Assembly (NCBI GenBank): GCA_021730905.1
Contig: JAKFYK010000094.1
Span: forward strand, 3,834 to 60,213
DNA: 56,380 nt
Direction of reading: 5' to 3'
Source of the DNA: Betaproteobacteria bacterium
GTDB lineage: Bacteria > Pseudomonadota > Gammaproteobacteria > Burkholderiales > SG8-41
The position numbers were made by a program, and so were the translations under genes. Below, piece by piece: positions 34,045-42,642 of this stretch; the stretch's first letter is position 1, and each line of letters starts with the position of its first letter. The notes beneath the pieces were generated by a model. The model saw only the letters and a list, made by a program, of their open reading frames with translations. It searched no databases and was not told the origin of the DNA.

Positions 34045-34464
34045 ATGAAGGACAAATGGTTTGAAAAGGGCGTCAACATGCGCCGCAAGGTGCTGAGCCG
34101 CGTGTATGTGGATCGCCAGTTGAAAAACGCCGACGAATTTACGCGCCCGATGCAGGACCTGGCTACTGCTGCGGGGTGGGGCATGGTGTGGACACGGCCG
34201 GGATTGACGTTGAAGCAACGCAGCATGCTGACACTTGCCTTCGTGATTGCGCGGGGCAAGGCGGAAGAGCTTGCGTTGCATCTCGATGGCGCGACACGCA
34301 ACGGCGTGACCAAAAATGAAGTCCGGGAAATCTGTCTGCAGGCGGCGGTGTACTGTGGTTTTCCCGAAGGGTTGGGTGCGTTTCGTATTGCGAAGAAGTA
34401 TTACACGGAAGCAGAAGCGAACAACAAAACTCGGGTCAAGCCGAAGGCGAAGGGCCGCCGGTAG
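34045..34464 (+). CDS. Carboxymuconolactone decarboxylase family protein (PcaC-like)
   Basis: 139-aa single-domain protein with a GGGAG ribosome site. FVIARGKAEELALHLDGATRNGVTKNEVREI and YCGFPEGLGAFRIAKKY (each seen in part) match the PcaC/CMD helix pair with conserved Glu and His and no CxxC. True 4-carboxymuconolactone decarboxylase acts in protocatechuate breakdown, but no other pca gene is nearby, so the name is family level only. The C terminus ends in a Lys/Arg-rich tail. A cyclase-family gene with its own promoter follows. Confidence 0.88.
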   Translation: MKDKWFEKGVNMRRKVLSRVYVDRQLKNADEFTRPMQDLATAAGWGMVWTRPGLTLKQRSMLTLAFVIARGKAEELALHLDGATRNGVTKNEVREICLQAAVYCGFPEGLGAFRIAKKYYTEAEANNKTRVKPKAKGRR

Positions 34465-34501
34465 TCACGAAAATAAGATGTCCGTGTGGTGAGACATCGC
34501 G

Positions 34502-34530
34502 TTGACCCTGATTGCGAGCGCGACTAGACT
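34502..34530 (+). promoter_or_regulatory. Sigma-70 promoter for the cyclase-family gene
   Basis: TTGACC (34502-34507), a 17-base spacer, and TAGACT (34525-34530). Start of transcription would be near 34537, about 36 bases before ATG 34573. Confidence 0.55.
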
Positions 34531-34572
34531 CTGTCGGTCATCATTTCATTCAACAGTAAAGGAATTTTTATC

Positions 34573-35589
34573 ATGGCAAGCAAGGTAACAAAAACGCCCA
34601 AACCCGTAGACACGCGCGAAAAGAAAAACCGCAAACTCACGCGCAAGGATGTCAAGGAAGCCGCCCGGAAATACAAGAACTGGGGCCGCTGGGGCAAGGA
34701 CGACGAAATCGGCACGCTGAATTTCACCACCGCGGATCATATCGTTGCCGCCGCGAAACTCGTGCGCAAGGGCAAGGTGATGTCGCTCGCGCTGAAATAC
34801 GATGCCAATGGTCCGCAGGGCGCGAAGAGCAAGTATCCGGCGCTGGGCCGCTTCAATCCGATCCACCTGATGACGCGCACTGGCACCGATGCCTATTCCG
34901 GGATTCTCGATCACCGCAAGATTCGCGGCACCGACGACATCGTGATCATGCCGCTGCAGTGCGGCACGCAGTGGGACGGCCTTGGCCACATCATGTATGA
35001 AGACTTTATGTGGAACGGCTACGACTGCCGCAATGTTTCCAGCGCAGGCGCGGCAAAGGCCGGCATTGAAAAGACCGCCGAGAAAATGATCGGCCGCGGT
35101 GTGCTGCTCGACGTGGCGCGCGCGATGGGCAAGAAATATCTGCCTGACGGTTTTGCGATCACCAATGAAATGCTCGATTTCACCGAGAAGAAACAGGGTG
35201 TGAAAGTCGGCCGCGGCGATTATCTGCTGGTGCATACTGGCCACGTGCAGCGTTGCCTCGACAGCAAGAGCTGGGACGGCTATTCCGGCGGCGATGCGCC
35301 GGGTTTTGCGTTCGAGACCGTGTCGTGGCTGCACAAGAAGGAAATCGCCGGCGTGGCGACCGACACCTGGGGCGCGGAAGTGCGCCCCAACCAGACCGAG
35401 GACACCAACCAACCGTGGCACTGGATCGCCATACCGATCATGGGCCTGACGGTGGGTGAGATTTTCCACCTGACCGAACTGGCAAAGGATTGTGCCGCCG
35501 ACAAGCGCTACGAGTTTCTGTTTGTCGCTCCTGCTTTGCCGATTACAGGGGCAGTGGGATCGCCGGTGAATCCGCTGGCGATCAAGTAG
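34573..35589 (+). CDS. Cyclase family protein (kynurenine-formamidase-like metal hydrolase)
   Basis: 338 aa. An N-terminal Lys-rich stretch (residues 1-36) is followed by the swivelling alpha/beta cyclase fold: NWGRWGKDDEIGTLNF, LQCGTQWDGLGHIMYED (metal site, variant of HxGTHxDxPxH in which the first two His are replaced) and GDYLLVHTGHVQR. Members hydrolyse amide or lactone bonds with a divalent metal. The QCGTQWD variant is seen in a sizeable subfamily, so it is not a defect. A Bug gene follows 160 bases downstream on the same strand; an imported amide or lactone substrate is plausible. Confidence 0.87.
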   Translation: MASKVTKTPKPVDTREKKNRKLTRKDVKEAARKYKNWGRWGKDDEIGTLNFTTADHIVAAAKLVRKGKVMSLALKYDANGPQGAKSKYPALGRFNPIHLMTRTGTDAYSGILDHRKIRGTDDIVIMPLQCGTQWDGLGHIMYEDFMWNGYDCRNVSSAGAAKAGIEKTAEKMIGRGVLLDVARAMGKKYLPDGFAITNEMLDFTEKKQGVKVGRGDYLLVHTGHVQRCLDSKSWDGYSGGDAPGFAFETVSWLHKKEIAGVATDTWGAEVRPNQTEDTNQPWHWIAIPIMGLTVGEIFHLTELAKDCAADKRYEFLFVAPALPITGAVGSPVNPLAIK

Positions 35590-35748
35590 TGCACCGGAGC
35601 GCGGAGCAGGGGCCTGCTTGCGGGATGCGACCGCATAGGCGGGCAGGCGGCCGACGCGATGTGGGTTAGGCGCTTGCCGCATTAGATCGGAGGCCGCGCA
35701 TGCCGGCCAGGTATGCTGCCCACGAAGCCGGAGCGAACGGAGGTAGTC

Positions 35749-36717
35749 ATGAAACAGACAATGCACAATGCGTTCGCCATGGCTGGGGGACTGCTTGTTG
35801 CCGGCATGGCGACTGCGCAAGGATTTCCAGTCAAACCCGTGCGCATCGTCGTTCCTTATGCGGCGGGCGGGCCGTATGATGACATCGTGCGCACGCTCGG
35901 CCAGCGCCTCACTGAAATCTGGGGGCAGGCTGTCATCGTCGAAAATCGCGGCGGCGCAGGCGGCAACATCGGCGCGGAAGCAGCGGCGAAAGCGGCGCCC
36001 GATGGTTACACCCTGCTGCTTGGCAACGCGGGGCCGATCACGGTCAACCCAACGCTGTTCAAGAAATTGCCGTATAACCCGCAGCGCGATCTTGCGCCGG
36101 TAACGATGGTGAACGCGAGTCGCATGGTGTTGAGCGTGCATCCGTCGCTGCCCGCGAAAAATGTGAAGGAACTCGTCGCGCTTGCGCGCGGCAATGCCGG
36201 CAAGCTGAGTTTCGCATCATCAGGTGTCGGCAACTTGCAGCATCTGGGTATGGAGTTGTTGCAGATACAGGCCGGCGTGAAAATGAACCACATTCCGTAC
36301 AAAGGCGCGGCGCCGGCGTTTGTCGATCTGATTTCCGGCCAGGTTGATTCGATGTTCGCCAACATTGTCGGCACCATGCCGCATCTGCGCACCGCGCGCG
36401 TGCGCGCGCTCGCGGTGTCGTCGGCCACGCGTTCGCCGCTGTTGCCCGATGTGCCGAGCGTCGACGAAACCTTCAAGGGTTTTGATATCCCGACATGGAG
36501 TGGCATTTTTGCGCCGATGGGGGTGCCGCGCGAGATTCTTGCCAAACTCAACGGCGATCTGGTGAAGGTGCTGCAGCGCGCGGATGTGAAAGAGCGCTTC
36601 GCGAATCAAGGCTCGGAATCCACGCCGAGCACGCAGGAAGCGCTCGCAGAACATGTGCGCAAGGAAACGTTGATGTACGCGAACGTGATCAGGGCGGCAA
36701 AAATAGTCGCGGAATAG
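35749..36717 (+). CDS. TctC/Bug periplasmic solute-binding protein
   Basis: Bug receptor of 322 aa from ATG 35749, 5 bases after GGAGGT. The signal peptide ends MATAQ. FPVKPVRIVVPYAAGGPYDD, ENRGGAGGNIGAE, PDGYTLLLGNAGP and HIPYKGAAPAF are present. GGPYDD replaces the usual GG-x-TD or GG-x-ND, so the pocket may differ. It is the first of three consecutive Bug genes on this strand, but it is not obviously a recent duplicate of the other two. Confidence 0.92.
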   Translation: MKQTMHNAFAMAGGLLVAGMATAQGFPVKPVRIVVPYAAGGPYDDIVRTLGQRLTEIWGQAVIVENRGGAGGNIGAEAAAKAAPDGYTLLLGNAGPITVNPTLFKKLPYNPQRDLAPVTMVNASRMVLSVHPSLPAKNVKELVALARGNAGKLSFASSGVGNLQHLGMELLQIQAGVKMNHIPYKGAAPAFVDLISGQVDSMFANIVGTMPHLRTARVRALAVSSATRSPLLPDVPSVDETFKGFDIPTWSGIFAPMGVPREILAKLNGDLVKVLQRADVKERFANQGSESTPSTQEALAEHVRKETLMYANVIRAAKIVAE

Positions 36718-36762
36718 CATGGAAAAAATATAAATATAAACAAGTACTTACGGAGGTTCTGT

Positions 36763-37734
36763 ATGCGGTGGACGAATTTCGCACTGGCCCCGGTGTTATT
36801 CACGGTGCCGCTGGTTGCTCTTGCGCAGGCGAATGCCGCATCGTATCCCTCGCGCCCGATCCGTATCGTCGTGCCGCAGTCGCCGGGCGGCTCGACCGAT
36901 CTCACTGCGCGGCTGCTCGCGCAAAAACTGCCCGAAGTCTTCAAACACACGGTGGTCGTGGACAATCGTCCAGGCGCCGGTTCTACCAGTGGCACCGAGA
37001 TCGTTGCGCGCGCTGCGCCGGATGGCCATACGCTGCTGGTGGTTGCCTCGTCGCTCACCATCAACCCGGCGCTGTACACCAAGCTGTCGTACGACGCGAT
37101 ACGCGATTTCACGCCGGTCACGCAATTATCGAGTTTTCCGAACCTGCTGGCTGCGCACCCTTCGGTACCGGTAAAAACGCTCAACGACGTGATTGCGCTG
37201 GCAAAGGCAAAGCCGGGCCAGGTCAACTATGCATCGGCGGGCACCGGCACCGGCACGCATATGTCGGCCGAATTGCTCAAACAGATGACCGGCATCGACA
37301 TCGTGCAGATTCCGTACAAGGGCGGCGGGCCTGCGGCGATTGCGGCGATCGGCGGGCAGACGCAGTTGATCATCGGTACCACCGTCGGCACCTTGCCGCA
37401 TGTGCGATCCGGCAAGCTGCGGGCCATCGCGGTCACGTCGGCCAAGCGATCGGTGATTGCACCGGAGATTCCGGCTGTTGCCGAATCCGTGCCCGGTTAT
37501 GAGCATGAACCGTGGAACGGTTTGTTGGCACCTGCAAAAACACCGTACCCGATCATCGCGAAGCTCAATGCGGAAGTCGTGCGCATACTCGCGGCACCCG
37601 AGGTGAAGAAAATTTTTGCCAACGAAGGTGCCGAAGCGGTGGGCAATTCGCCTGAGGCGTTTGCCGCCATCGTGAAATCCGAAACCGCGAAGTGGGCAAA
37701 AGTGGTCAAAACCGCTGGCATCAAGATCGATTGA
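36763..37734 (+). CDS. TctC/Bug periplasmic solute-binding protein (tandem pair, first)
   Basis: Bug receptor of 323 aa with a GGAGG site. The signal peptide ends LAQANA. YPSRPIRIVVPQSPGGSTDL, DNRPGAGSTSG and PDGHTLL carry two local variations (VPQ for VPF and GH for GY) shared with the next gene. By eye the two proteins are identical at roughly two thirds of positions, for example GIDIVQIPYKGGGPA, IGTTVG-LPHVRSGKLRAIAVT and PWNG-APAKTP. The leader DNA (36725-36750) is AT-rich and carries a degenerate AT-motif half (AAACAAGTACTTA). Ligand unknown. Confidence 0.92.
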   Translation: MRWTNFALAPVLFTVPLVALAQANAASYPSRPIRIVVPQSPGGSTDLTARLLAQKLPEVFKHTVVVDNRPGAGSTSGTEIVARAAPDGHTLLVVASSLTINPALYTKLSYDAIRDFTPVTQLSSFPNLLAAHPSVPVKTLNDVIALAKAKPGQVNYASAGTGTGTHMSAELLKQMTGIDIVQIPYKGGGPAAIAAIGGQTQLIIGTTVGTLPHVRSGKLRAIAVTSAKRSVIAPEIPAVAESVPGYEHEPWNGLLAPAKTPYPIIAKLNAEVVRILAAPEVKKIFANEGAEAVGNSPEAFAAIVKSETAKWAKVVKTAGIKID

Positions 37735-37753
37735 TGTCTGGCAAGAGACGAGC

Positions 37754-38722
37754 ATGAAATCACCCGCCTGCGTTTTTATGCTGGTCGCTGCCGGGATGTG
37801 CACGAGCGACGCTTTGCTCGCGCAAACCTATCCTTCTCGTCCGCTGCGCATTATCGTGCCGCAGTCGCCGGGTGCCTCCACCGACCTCACGGCGCGGCTG
37901 GTGGCGCAGCGTCTGTCGGACGTATTCAAACAGCCGGTGGTGGTGGACAACCGCCCCGGCGCGGGCACGATTATCGGCACGGAACTGGTGGTGCGTGCCA
38001 CGCCTGACGGCCACACACTGCTGATCGTGGCTGCCGGTATTACGGTGAATCCAAGCATCTACAAACGTATGCCGTACGATACCGAGCGCGATCTGGCGCC
38101 GGTCACGCAGTTGACACGCTTTCCCAATCTGCTCGCCGCGCATCCATCGTTTGCAGCGAAGTCGCTGCAAGACCTGCTGGCGCTGGCCAAAGCCAGGCCA
38201 GGCACCATCAACTACGCATCGGCGGGCCTGGCGAGCGGTACGCATATGTCGATGGAGTTACTGAAAACCATGACCGGCATCGACCTTGTGCATATTCCGT
38301 ACACCGGGGGCGGACCGGCGGTAACGGCAGCTATCGGCGGGCAGGTGCAACTCAATATCGGTACTACGGTGGGCGTGCTGCCCCATGTGCGCTCCGGCAA
38401 ACTGCGTGCGATTGCGGTGACCACGGCAAAGCGCTCGCCGGCTGCGCCGGAGATCCCGACTATTGCCGAGTCGGGCGTGCCTGGTTACGACCACGGTCCA
38501 TGGAACGGCATGTTCGCACCTGCGAAAACGCCACCGGCGGTGATCGCGAAAATTCACGCTGAAGTTGCGCGTGTGTTGCAGGCGCCCGAGGTCAGAAAAG
38601 TATTCGCGAATGAAGGCGTCGAATCCGTCGCCAGCACACCGCAGGAGTTTGCCGCCGTCATTCGCGAGGAGCTCGCGATGTGGCCAAAGGTGGTGAAGGC
38701 GGCGGGGATAAAAACGGAGTGA
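37754..38722 (+). CDS. TctC/Bug periplasmic solute-binding protein (tandem pair, second)
   Basis: Bug receptor of 322 aa, 19 bases after the preceding Bug gene and its close paralogue. The signal peptide ends DALLAQ. The shared VPQSPGASTDLTARL, PDGHTLL and RFPNLLAAHPS blocks show tandem duplication. A difference in the ligand loop (IPYTGGGPAV against IPYKGGGPAA) may have shifted specificity. It converges on the chemoreceptor gene, which raises the question of linked sensing and uptake, though nothing in the sequence proves it. Confidence 0.92.
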   Translation: MKSPACVFMLVAAGMCTSDALLAQTYPSRPLRIIVPQSPGASTDLTARLVAQRLSDVFKQPVVVDNRPGAGTIIGTELVVRATPDGHTLLIVAAGITVNPSIYKRMPYDTERDLAPVTQLTRFPNLLAAHPSFAAKSLQDLLALAKARPGTINYASAGLASGTHMSMELLKTMTGIDLVHIPYTGGGPAVTAAIGGQVQLNIGTTVGVLPHVRSGKLRAIAVTTAKRSPAAPEIPTIAESGVPGYDHGPWNGMFAPAKTPPAVIAKIHAEVARVLQAPEVRKVFANEGVESVASTPQEFAAVIREELAMWPKVVKAAGIKTE

Positions 38723-38790
38723 AGTCAGTGCTTTCCAAAGCGGTGGTTCAACGGCGCCATTGAGCGACTGAAGCCACCAGCGAGGTCAGC

Positions 38791-40470
38791 TTAGCGCTTT
38801 GAGAGCGGCAGTAGCGGCTGTCGGCCTGGCATTGCAGCCAGGTCTTCCGGATGACGGCGTGGCTGATGCAACGGCGAGGCGCTCCCTGCTGATCTTTCAG
38901 TTGTGCCGCGGGCCCTCTGATCTTGTGCCAGTTTGAACACGGCCACAGCCTGCACCAGATCCTGGGACTGGGTCCTGAGGCTGATGGTCGCCGCAGCCAT
39001 TTCTTCGACCAGGGCCGAATTCCGCTGGTTCATCTGCTCCATCTGGATGATGGCCTCACTGACTTGCGTTACGCTCTGGCTTTGCTCGCTGCTGGCTGCA
39101 CTGATTTCGCTCATGAGGCCAGTCACGCGCTCGATCGAGTTGACGATTTCGGTCATGGTGGTTCCGGCCGCGTTGACCAGGGCCGTGCCTTCCTCCACCC
39201 GCAGTACGCTGGCGCTGACCAGGCTCTTTATTTCTTTGGCGGCATCAGCGCTGCGGCTCGCCAGGGAGCGCACTTCGCTGGCAACGACGGCAAAGCCGCG
39301 TCCCTGCTCTCCGGCGCGGGCCGCCTCCACAGCAGCATTCAAGGCCAGAATGTTGGTCTGGAACGCAATGCCGTCGATGATGCTGATGATGTCGGAGATT
39401 TTCTTGGAAGAAACGTTGATGCCCTTCATGGATGCAACCACCTGGCCCATGGCAGCTCCGCCTTTGGCGGCGACGGTGCTGGCGCTCAGCGCCAGTTGGT
39501 TGGCTTGGCTGGCGTTGTCAGCGTTTTGCTTGACAGTGGAGTTGAGCTCTTCCATCGACGCTGCGGTTTCTTCCAGCGCGCTGGCTTGCTGTTCGGTGCG
39601 GCCTGAAAGATCGTTGTTGCCGCCGGCAATTTGAACGCTGGTGGAGGATACATTTTCGGCGCTGTTGCGCGCCTTCAGCACCACAGCCGAAAGCCTGACG
39701 CCAATGCCGTTTATGGCCTGCATCAGTTGGCCCAATTCGTCACGCCGGTCGACACGAACCTGTGCTGTGAGGTTACCGCCTGCCAGTTTTTCTGCGGCAG
39801 CCTTGGCTTCGAGTAGTTGCACACCAATGATGTGCTTGGTCACTGCGAAAACCAGTCCGCCGATCAATAGTGCGCCGAGTAGCGCCAGTCCGGCCGTTCC
39901 GGCTTGCTGGGTGAGCGTGAACAACGAGTTGCCGTTGGCACCGGAGTGAGCGGTGCCGATCACGACTTCGAGCAGCTTGGCGTAGCCCAACAAGATGCCT
40001 GTCGCGAACACCAGGGTCAGCAGACCCAGCCTGGCCCAGACGGAAAGCGTGAATACCCCGCTGACGTCCAGGCCAACAAACAATACGCCGATCACGCGGC
40101 CGGAAGTATCGGAAATCGGCTCGTACTTTGTCATGTACTGCTTGCCAAATAGCGTCGCATAGCCCGTGTAGGGCTGTCCGGCACGGAGCAAGCCATAGCC
40201 CGGGTGCGAGCGGTCAAGCATGGTGCCGACGACTCGCTCGCCCTCCTGATTTTTGACCGAGGTGGCAATTCGAACAAAGTCTTCACCACTTGTGACGAAC
40301 AGCGTGGCCATCGCGCGAGTACTGGAGGTGAAGCGATCGATTTCCCGATAATTCAGATTGAGGAGCGTGTTTCCGCTGAGCAGCCTGGGCGTCAGGGTGC
40401 CGGCATTGTCCACGACATTGCGCTCGTCGAGCGTAAAAGGATCAGGAAAGTGCCCAGCGAGCATTTTCAT
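38791..40470 (-). CDS. Methyl-accepting chemotaxis protein with Cache domain, first membrane helix missing
   Basis: 559 aa from ATG 40470 (AGGTGG upstream); GTG 40512 is an alternative and the frame is open to 40626. Residues 5-140 are a Cache_3/sCache ligand domain ([45 protein letters not shown]). Two membrane helices follow (about 147-166 and 193-212), then HAMP, then the signalling domain with the hairpin tip ([26 protein letters not shown]). The helix that normally precedes the Cache domain is absent here and in all other minus-strand frames upstream. Either the gene lost its 5' end or the Cache faces the cytoplasm. No CheR-binding pentapeptide at the C terminus. Confidence 0.88.
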   Translation of the reverse strand: MKMLAGHFPDPFTLDERNVVDNAGTLTPRLLSGNTLLNLNYREIDRFTSSTRAMATLFVTSGEDFVRIATSVKNQEGERVVGTMLDRSHPGYGLLRAGQPYTGYATLFGKQYMTKYEPISDTSGRVIGVLFVGLDVSGVFTLSVWARLGLLTLVFATGILLGYAKLLEVVIGTAHSGANGNSLFTLTQQAGTAGLALLGALLIGGLVFAVTKHIIGVQLLEAKAAAEKLAGGNLTAQVRVDRRDELGQLMQAINGIGVRLSAVVLKARNSAENVSSTSVQIAGGNNDLSGRTEQQASALEETAASMEELNSTVKQNADNASQANQLALSASTVAAKGGAAMGQVVASMKGINVSSKKISDIISIIDGIAFQTNILALNAAVEAARAGEQGRGFAVVASEVRSLASRSADAAKEIKSLVSASVLRVEEGTALVNAAGTTMTEIVNSIERVTGLMSEISAASSEQSQSVTQVSEAIIQMEQMNQRNSALVEEMAAATISLRTQSQDLVQAVAVFKLAQDQRARGTTERSAGSASPLHQPRRHPEDLAAMPGRQPLLPLSKR

Positions 40471-40778
40471 GTAACGACCCACCTGGAACTTGAGCGGCAG
40501 TAGTTTGTTCACTGGGGCTTCGGTATGGGTGTGTCTGCAATTCTGTCGTTTGATAGATTCTATTATGTGGCAATTTTGGCTTGGGCGCTTCAATTTGGTG
40601 CGGCAGGCGGCCCGGTTGTGCCCCATTGCTCGTTCGTTTCAATATTCCCCAAGCCTGACTTTGGGGGTCATCATCCTTTGCGGCAACGGGCAAGACCCCC
40701 TGCCTGAAACGGGTAGACTATCCTGACAGTACTGAACGTGGTCGTGGTACGTGGTATTACTGCTTGGGGAGGAACCGT

Positions 40779-41810
40779 ATGGCTACGCGTCTCAGATCCA
40801 TACTCGCCTTGGGGATCGGCGGGTTCGCACTCATGAGGGATCGGCGAAGGCACATATACGCGCATGTCGTTATGGTGTTGACAGCGTTAACAACGGCAAC
40901 TGCCGGCGCGGCCGAATACCCGGCACGGCCGCTTCGCTTCATTGTTCCTTCAGCGCCCGGCGGTTCACCCGACATTAACGCACGCCTGCTCGCGGCGGAA
41001 CTCTCCAAACAATTGGGGCAGCAGATCGTTGTCGACAACCGGCCTGGGGCCGGCGGCGCCATCGGTATGGAGCTGATCATCAGGTCTGCCCCAGACGGCT
41101 ATACGCTCGGCTATGGCACCTCGGCCGCGCTGGCAAGCAATCTCAGCATACTGCCCAAGCTGCCGTACGATCCCATCAGGGATTTGCAGATGATCGCGCA
41201 GTTGGGGAATCAGCCGAATCTGCTGGGCGCCTCGCCGGTGTATCCGATCAGGTCGGTGAAGGAGTTGATCGATTACGCGAAAGCCAATCCCGGCAAAGTG
41301 TTTTTCGGTTCCAGCGGCAATGGTACCAGCATGCACCTCACCGGCGAGTTGCTGAAAATAGTGACTGGCACGCAGATCGTCCACGTTCCCTACAAGGCTG
41401 CGCAGCAGGTGATCTCCGATATGATCGGAGGACAGGTGCATTTCATGTTCGACAACATGGGTTCGATCATCGGACATGTCCGCGGAGGCAGGGTGCGCGG
41501 ATTGGCGGTGACCTCCGCGAAGCGCTGGTTTTCCGTTCCGGACCTGCCGACGATGGCGGAAACCTTGCCGGGGTTCGAGGTCATGGTGTGGGGCAGCGTG
41601 GTGTTTCCGGCCGGAGTACCTAAACTGATCGTGACGCGGCTCAATACCGAGGTCAACCGGGCGCTGCAAACACCAGTATTGAAAGACAAGTTCACCGGCA
41701 TCGGCTACGAAATCGTCGGCGGCACACCGGAGCAGTTGACCTTGTTCGTACGCAAGGAAATCGCGAAATTCGCGGACATCGCCAGGCGTTCCGGGGCAAA
41801 GATCGACTGA
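40779..41810 (+). CDS. TctC/Bug periplasmic solute-binding protein
   Basis: Bug receptor of 343 aa from ATG 40779 after GGAGG; an upstream in-frame TTG at 40764 overlaps that site and is rejected. The leader is unusually long (about 48 residues, with a basic RDRRRHIY stretch inside), ending TATAGAAE. YPARPLRFIVPSAPGGSPDI, DNRPGAGGAIGME, PDGYTLGYGTSAA and HVPYKAAQQVI follow. AAQQ replaces the GG-x-PA loop of the others, marking a distinct subgroup. Divergent from the chemoreceptor and convergent with an alpha/beta hydrolase gene. Confidence 0.91.
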   Translation: MATRLRSILALGIGGFALMRDRRRHIYAHVVMVLTALTTATAGAAEYPARPLRFIVPSAPGGSPDINARLLAAELSKQLGQQIVVDNRPGAGGAIGMELIIRSAPDGYTLGYGTSAALASNLSILPKLPYDPIRDLQMIAQLGNQPNLLGASPVYPIRSVKELIDYAKANPGKVFFGSSGNGTSMHLTGELLKIVTGTQIVHVPYKAAQQVISDMIGGQVHFMFDNMGSIIGHVRGGRVRGLAVTSAKRWFSVPDLPTMAETLPGFEVMVWGSVVFPAGVPKLIVTRLNTEVNRALQTPVLKDKFTGIGYEIVGGTPEQLTLFVRKEIAKFADIARRSGAKID

Positions 41811-41843
41811 GGTAGCCAAGATCCGCCAGCAGCAGGCCTCTGC

Positions 41844-42629
41844 TCACTTGCTCTTGAAAAAGGGCAGCACTGTGTCCGCGAACAATTGCGGGGTCTCTAC
41901 GTTCATGAAGTGCCCGGTGTCGGCCAGCATATAGGTGGCGCCCGTGATCGCTTTCGCCACCCGCTGCGCCACGTCGGGCGGGCGCTGCGTATCATGCGCG
42001 GCGCCGATGACTAGCGTGGGCGCCTGAACCTTCGCGTATTCGGGCGTGAGGTCCACGTGATGCATCATACGGGCCTGCGCGGAAAACGAAGCAGGCGTAT
42101 TGCACACCCAACGTGCCTGGTAGCGCTGAAACCGTTGCCGGTCCAGAGCGCGCAGGTTCTCGGGGTAAGAGCGGTCATGGCTGGCTTTCATGGCAGCGCG
42201 TATGCCCTCGCGCTCGACCAGCGCGGCACGCTCCAGGCTGTGCGGGCTGCGCGCGGTATTGCTGCCGATGTAAGGACTGGCCAGCGCCAGCTTTGCAATT
42301 CGCGCGGGGTGACGCGCGGCAAATCCCACTGAAAAATCGGCGCCCATCGCGCAGCCAGCCATACACACCGGTGCGGTGATTTGCAGCGCATCGAGCAACG
42401 CAACCAGATCCGTGACCACCGTCTCAAAGCTTAGTTCACGCACCTTCTCCGAAAAACCGAAACCGCGCTGGTCGTAACGCAGCACGTGGAACTCCTTTTC
42501 CAGTCCCGGCAATGCGTCGTCATAACTCTCGATGCACCCGCCGGCTTCGTGCACCAGCACCAGCGTGTTTTTTCCCGATCCGCTCAGTTCATAACGCAGG
42601 CTGGCACCGTTCGCTTCGATCCAGGGCAT
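41844..42629 (-). CDS. Alpha/beta-hydrolase fold protein with Ala in place of the nucleophile Ser
   Basis: 261 aa, 3-oxoadipate enol-lactonase-like in layout, with GAGGAG before the ATG. LVLVHEAGG is the oxyanion strand-loop and VLRYDQRGFGFS the following block. The nucleophile elbow, normally GxSxG, reads G92-C-A94-M-G96, so the Ser is Ala. The downstream Asp (IGAAHDTQRPP) and His (ADTGHFMN) are kept. It is therefore probably not a classical ester hydrolase; decarboxylase, lyase or binding roles exist in such variants. It lies 13 bases after a GMC oxidoreductase gene and belongs to that operon. Confidence 0.87.
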   Translation of the reverse strand: MPWIEANGASLRYELSGSGKNTLVLVHEAGGCIESYDDALPGLEKEFHVLRYDQRGFGFSEKVRELSFETVVTDLVALLDALQITAPVCMAGCAMGADFSVGFAARHPARIAKLALASPYIGSNTARSPHSLERAALVEREGIRAAMKASHDRSYPENLRALDRQRFQRYQARWVCNTPASFSAQARMMHHVDLTPEYAKVQAPTLVIGAAHDTQRPPDVAQRVAKAITGATYMLADTGHFMNVETPQLFADTVLPFFKSK

Positions 42630-42642
42630 TGCAATGCTCCTC

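Noticed and set aside
40525..40707. Small + strand frame with a hydrophobic N terminus between the chemoreceptor and a Bug gene
   Set aside because: No ribosome site, Pro/Arg-rich tail and no conservation signal; checked as a possible lost receptor helix, but it is on the wrong strand.
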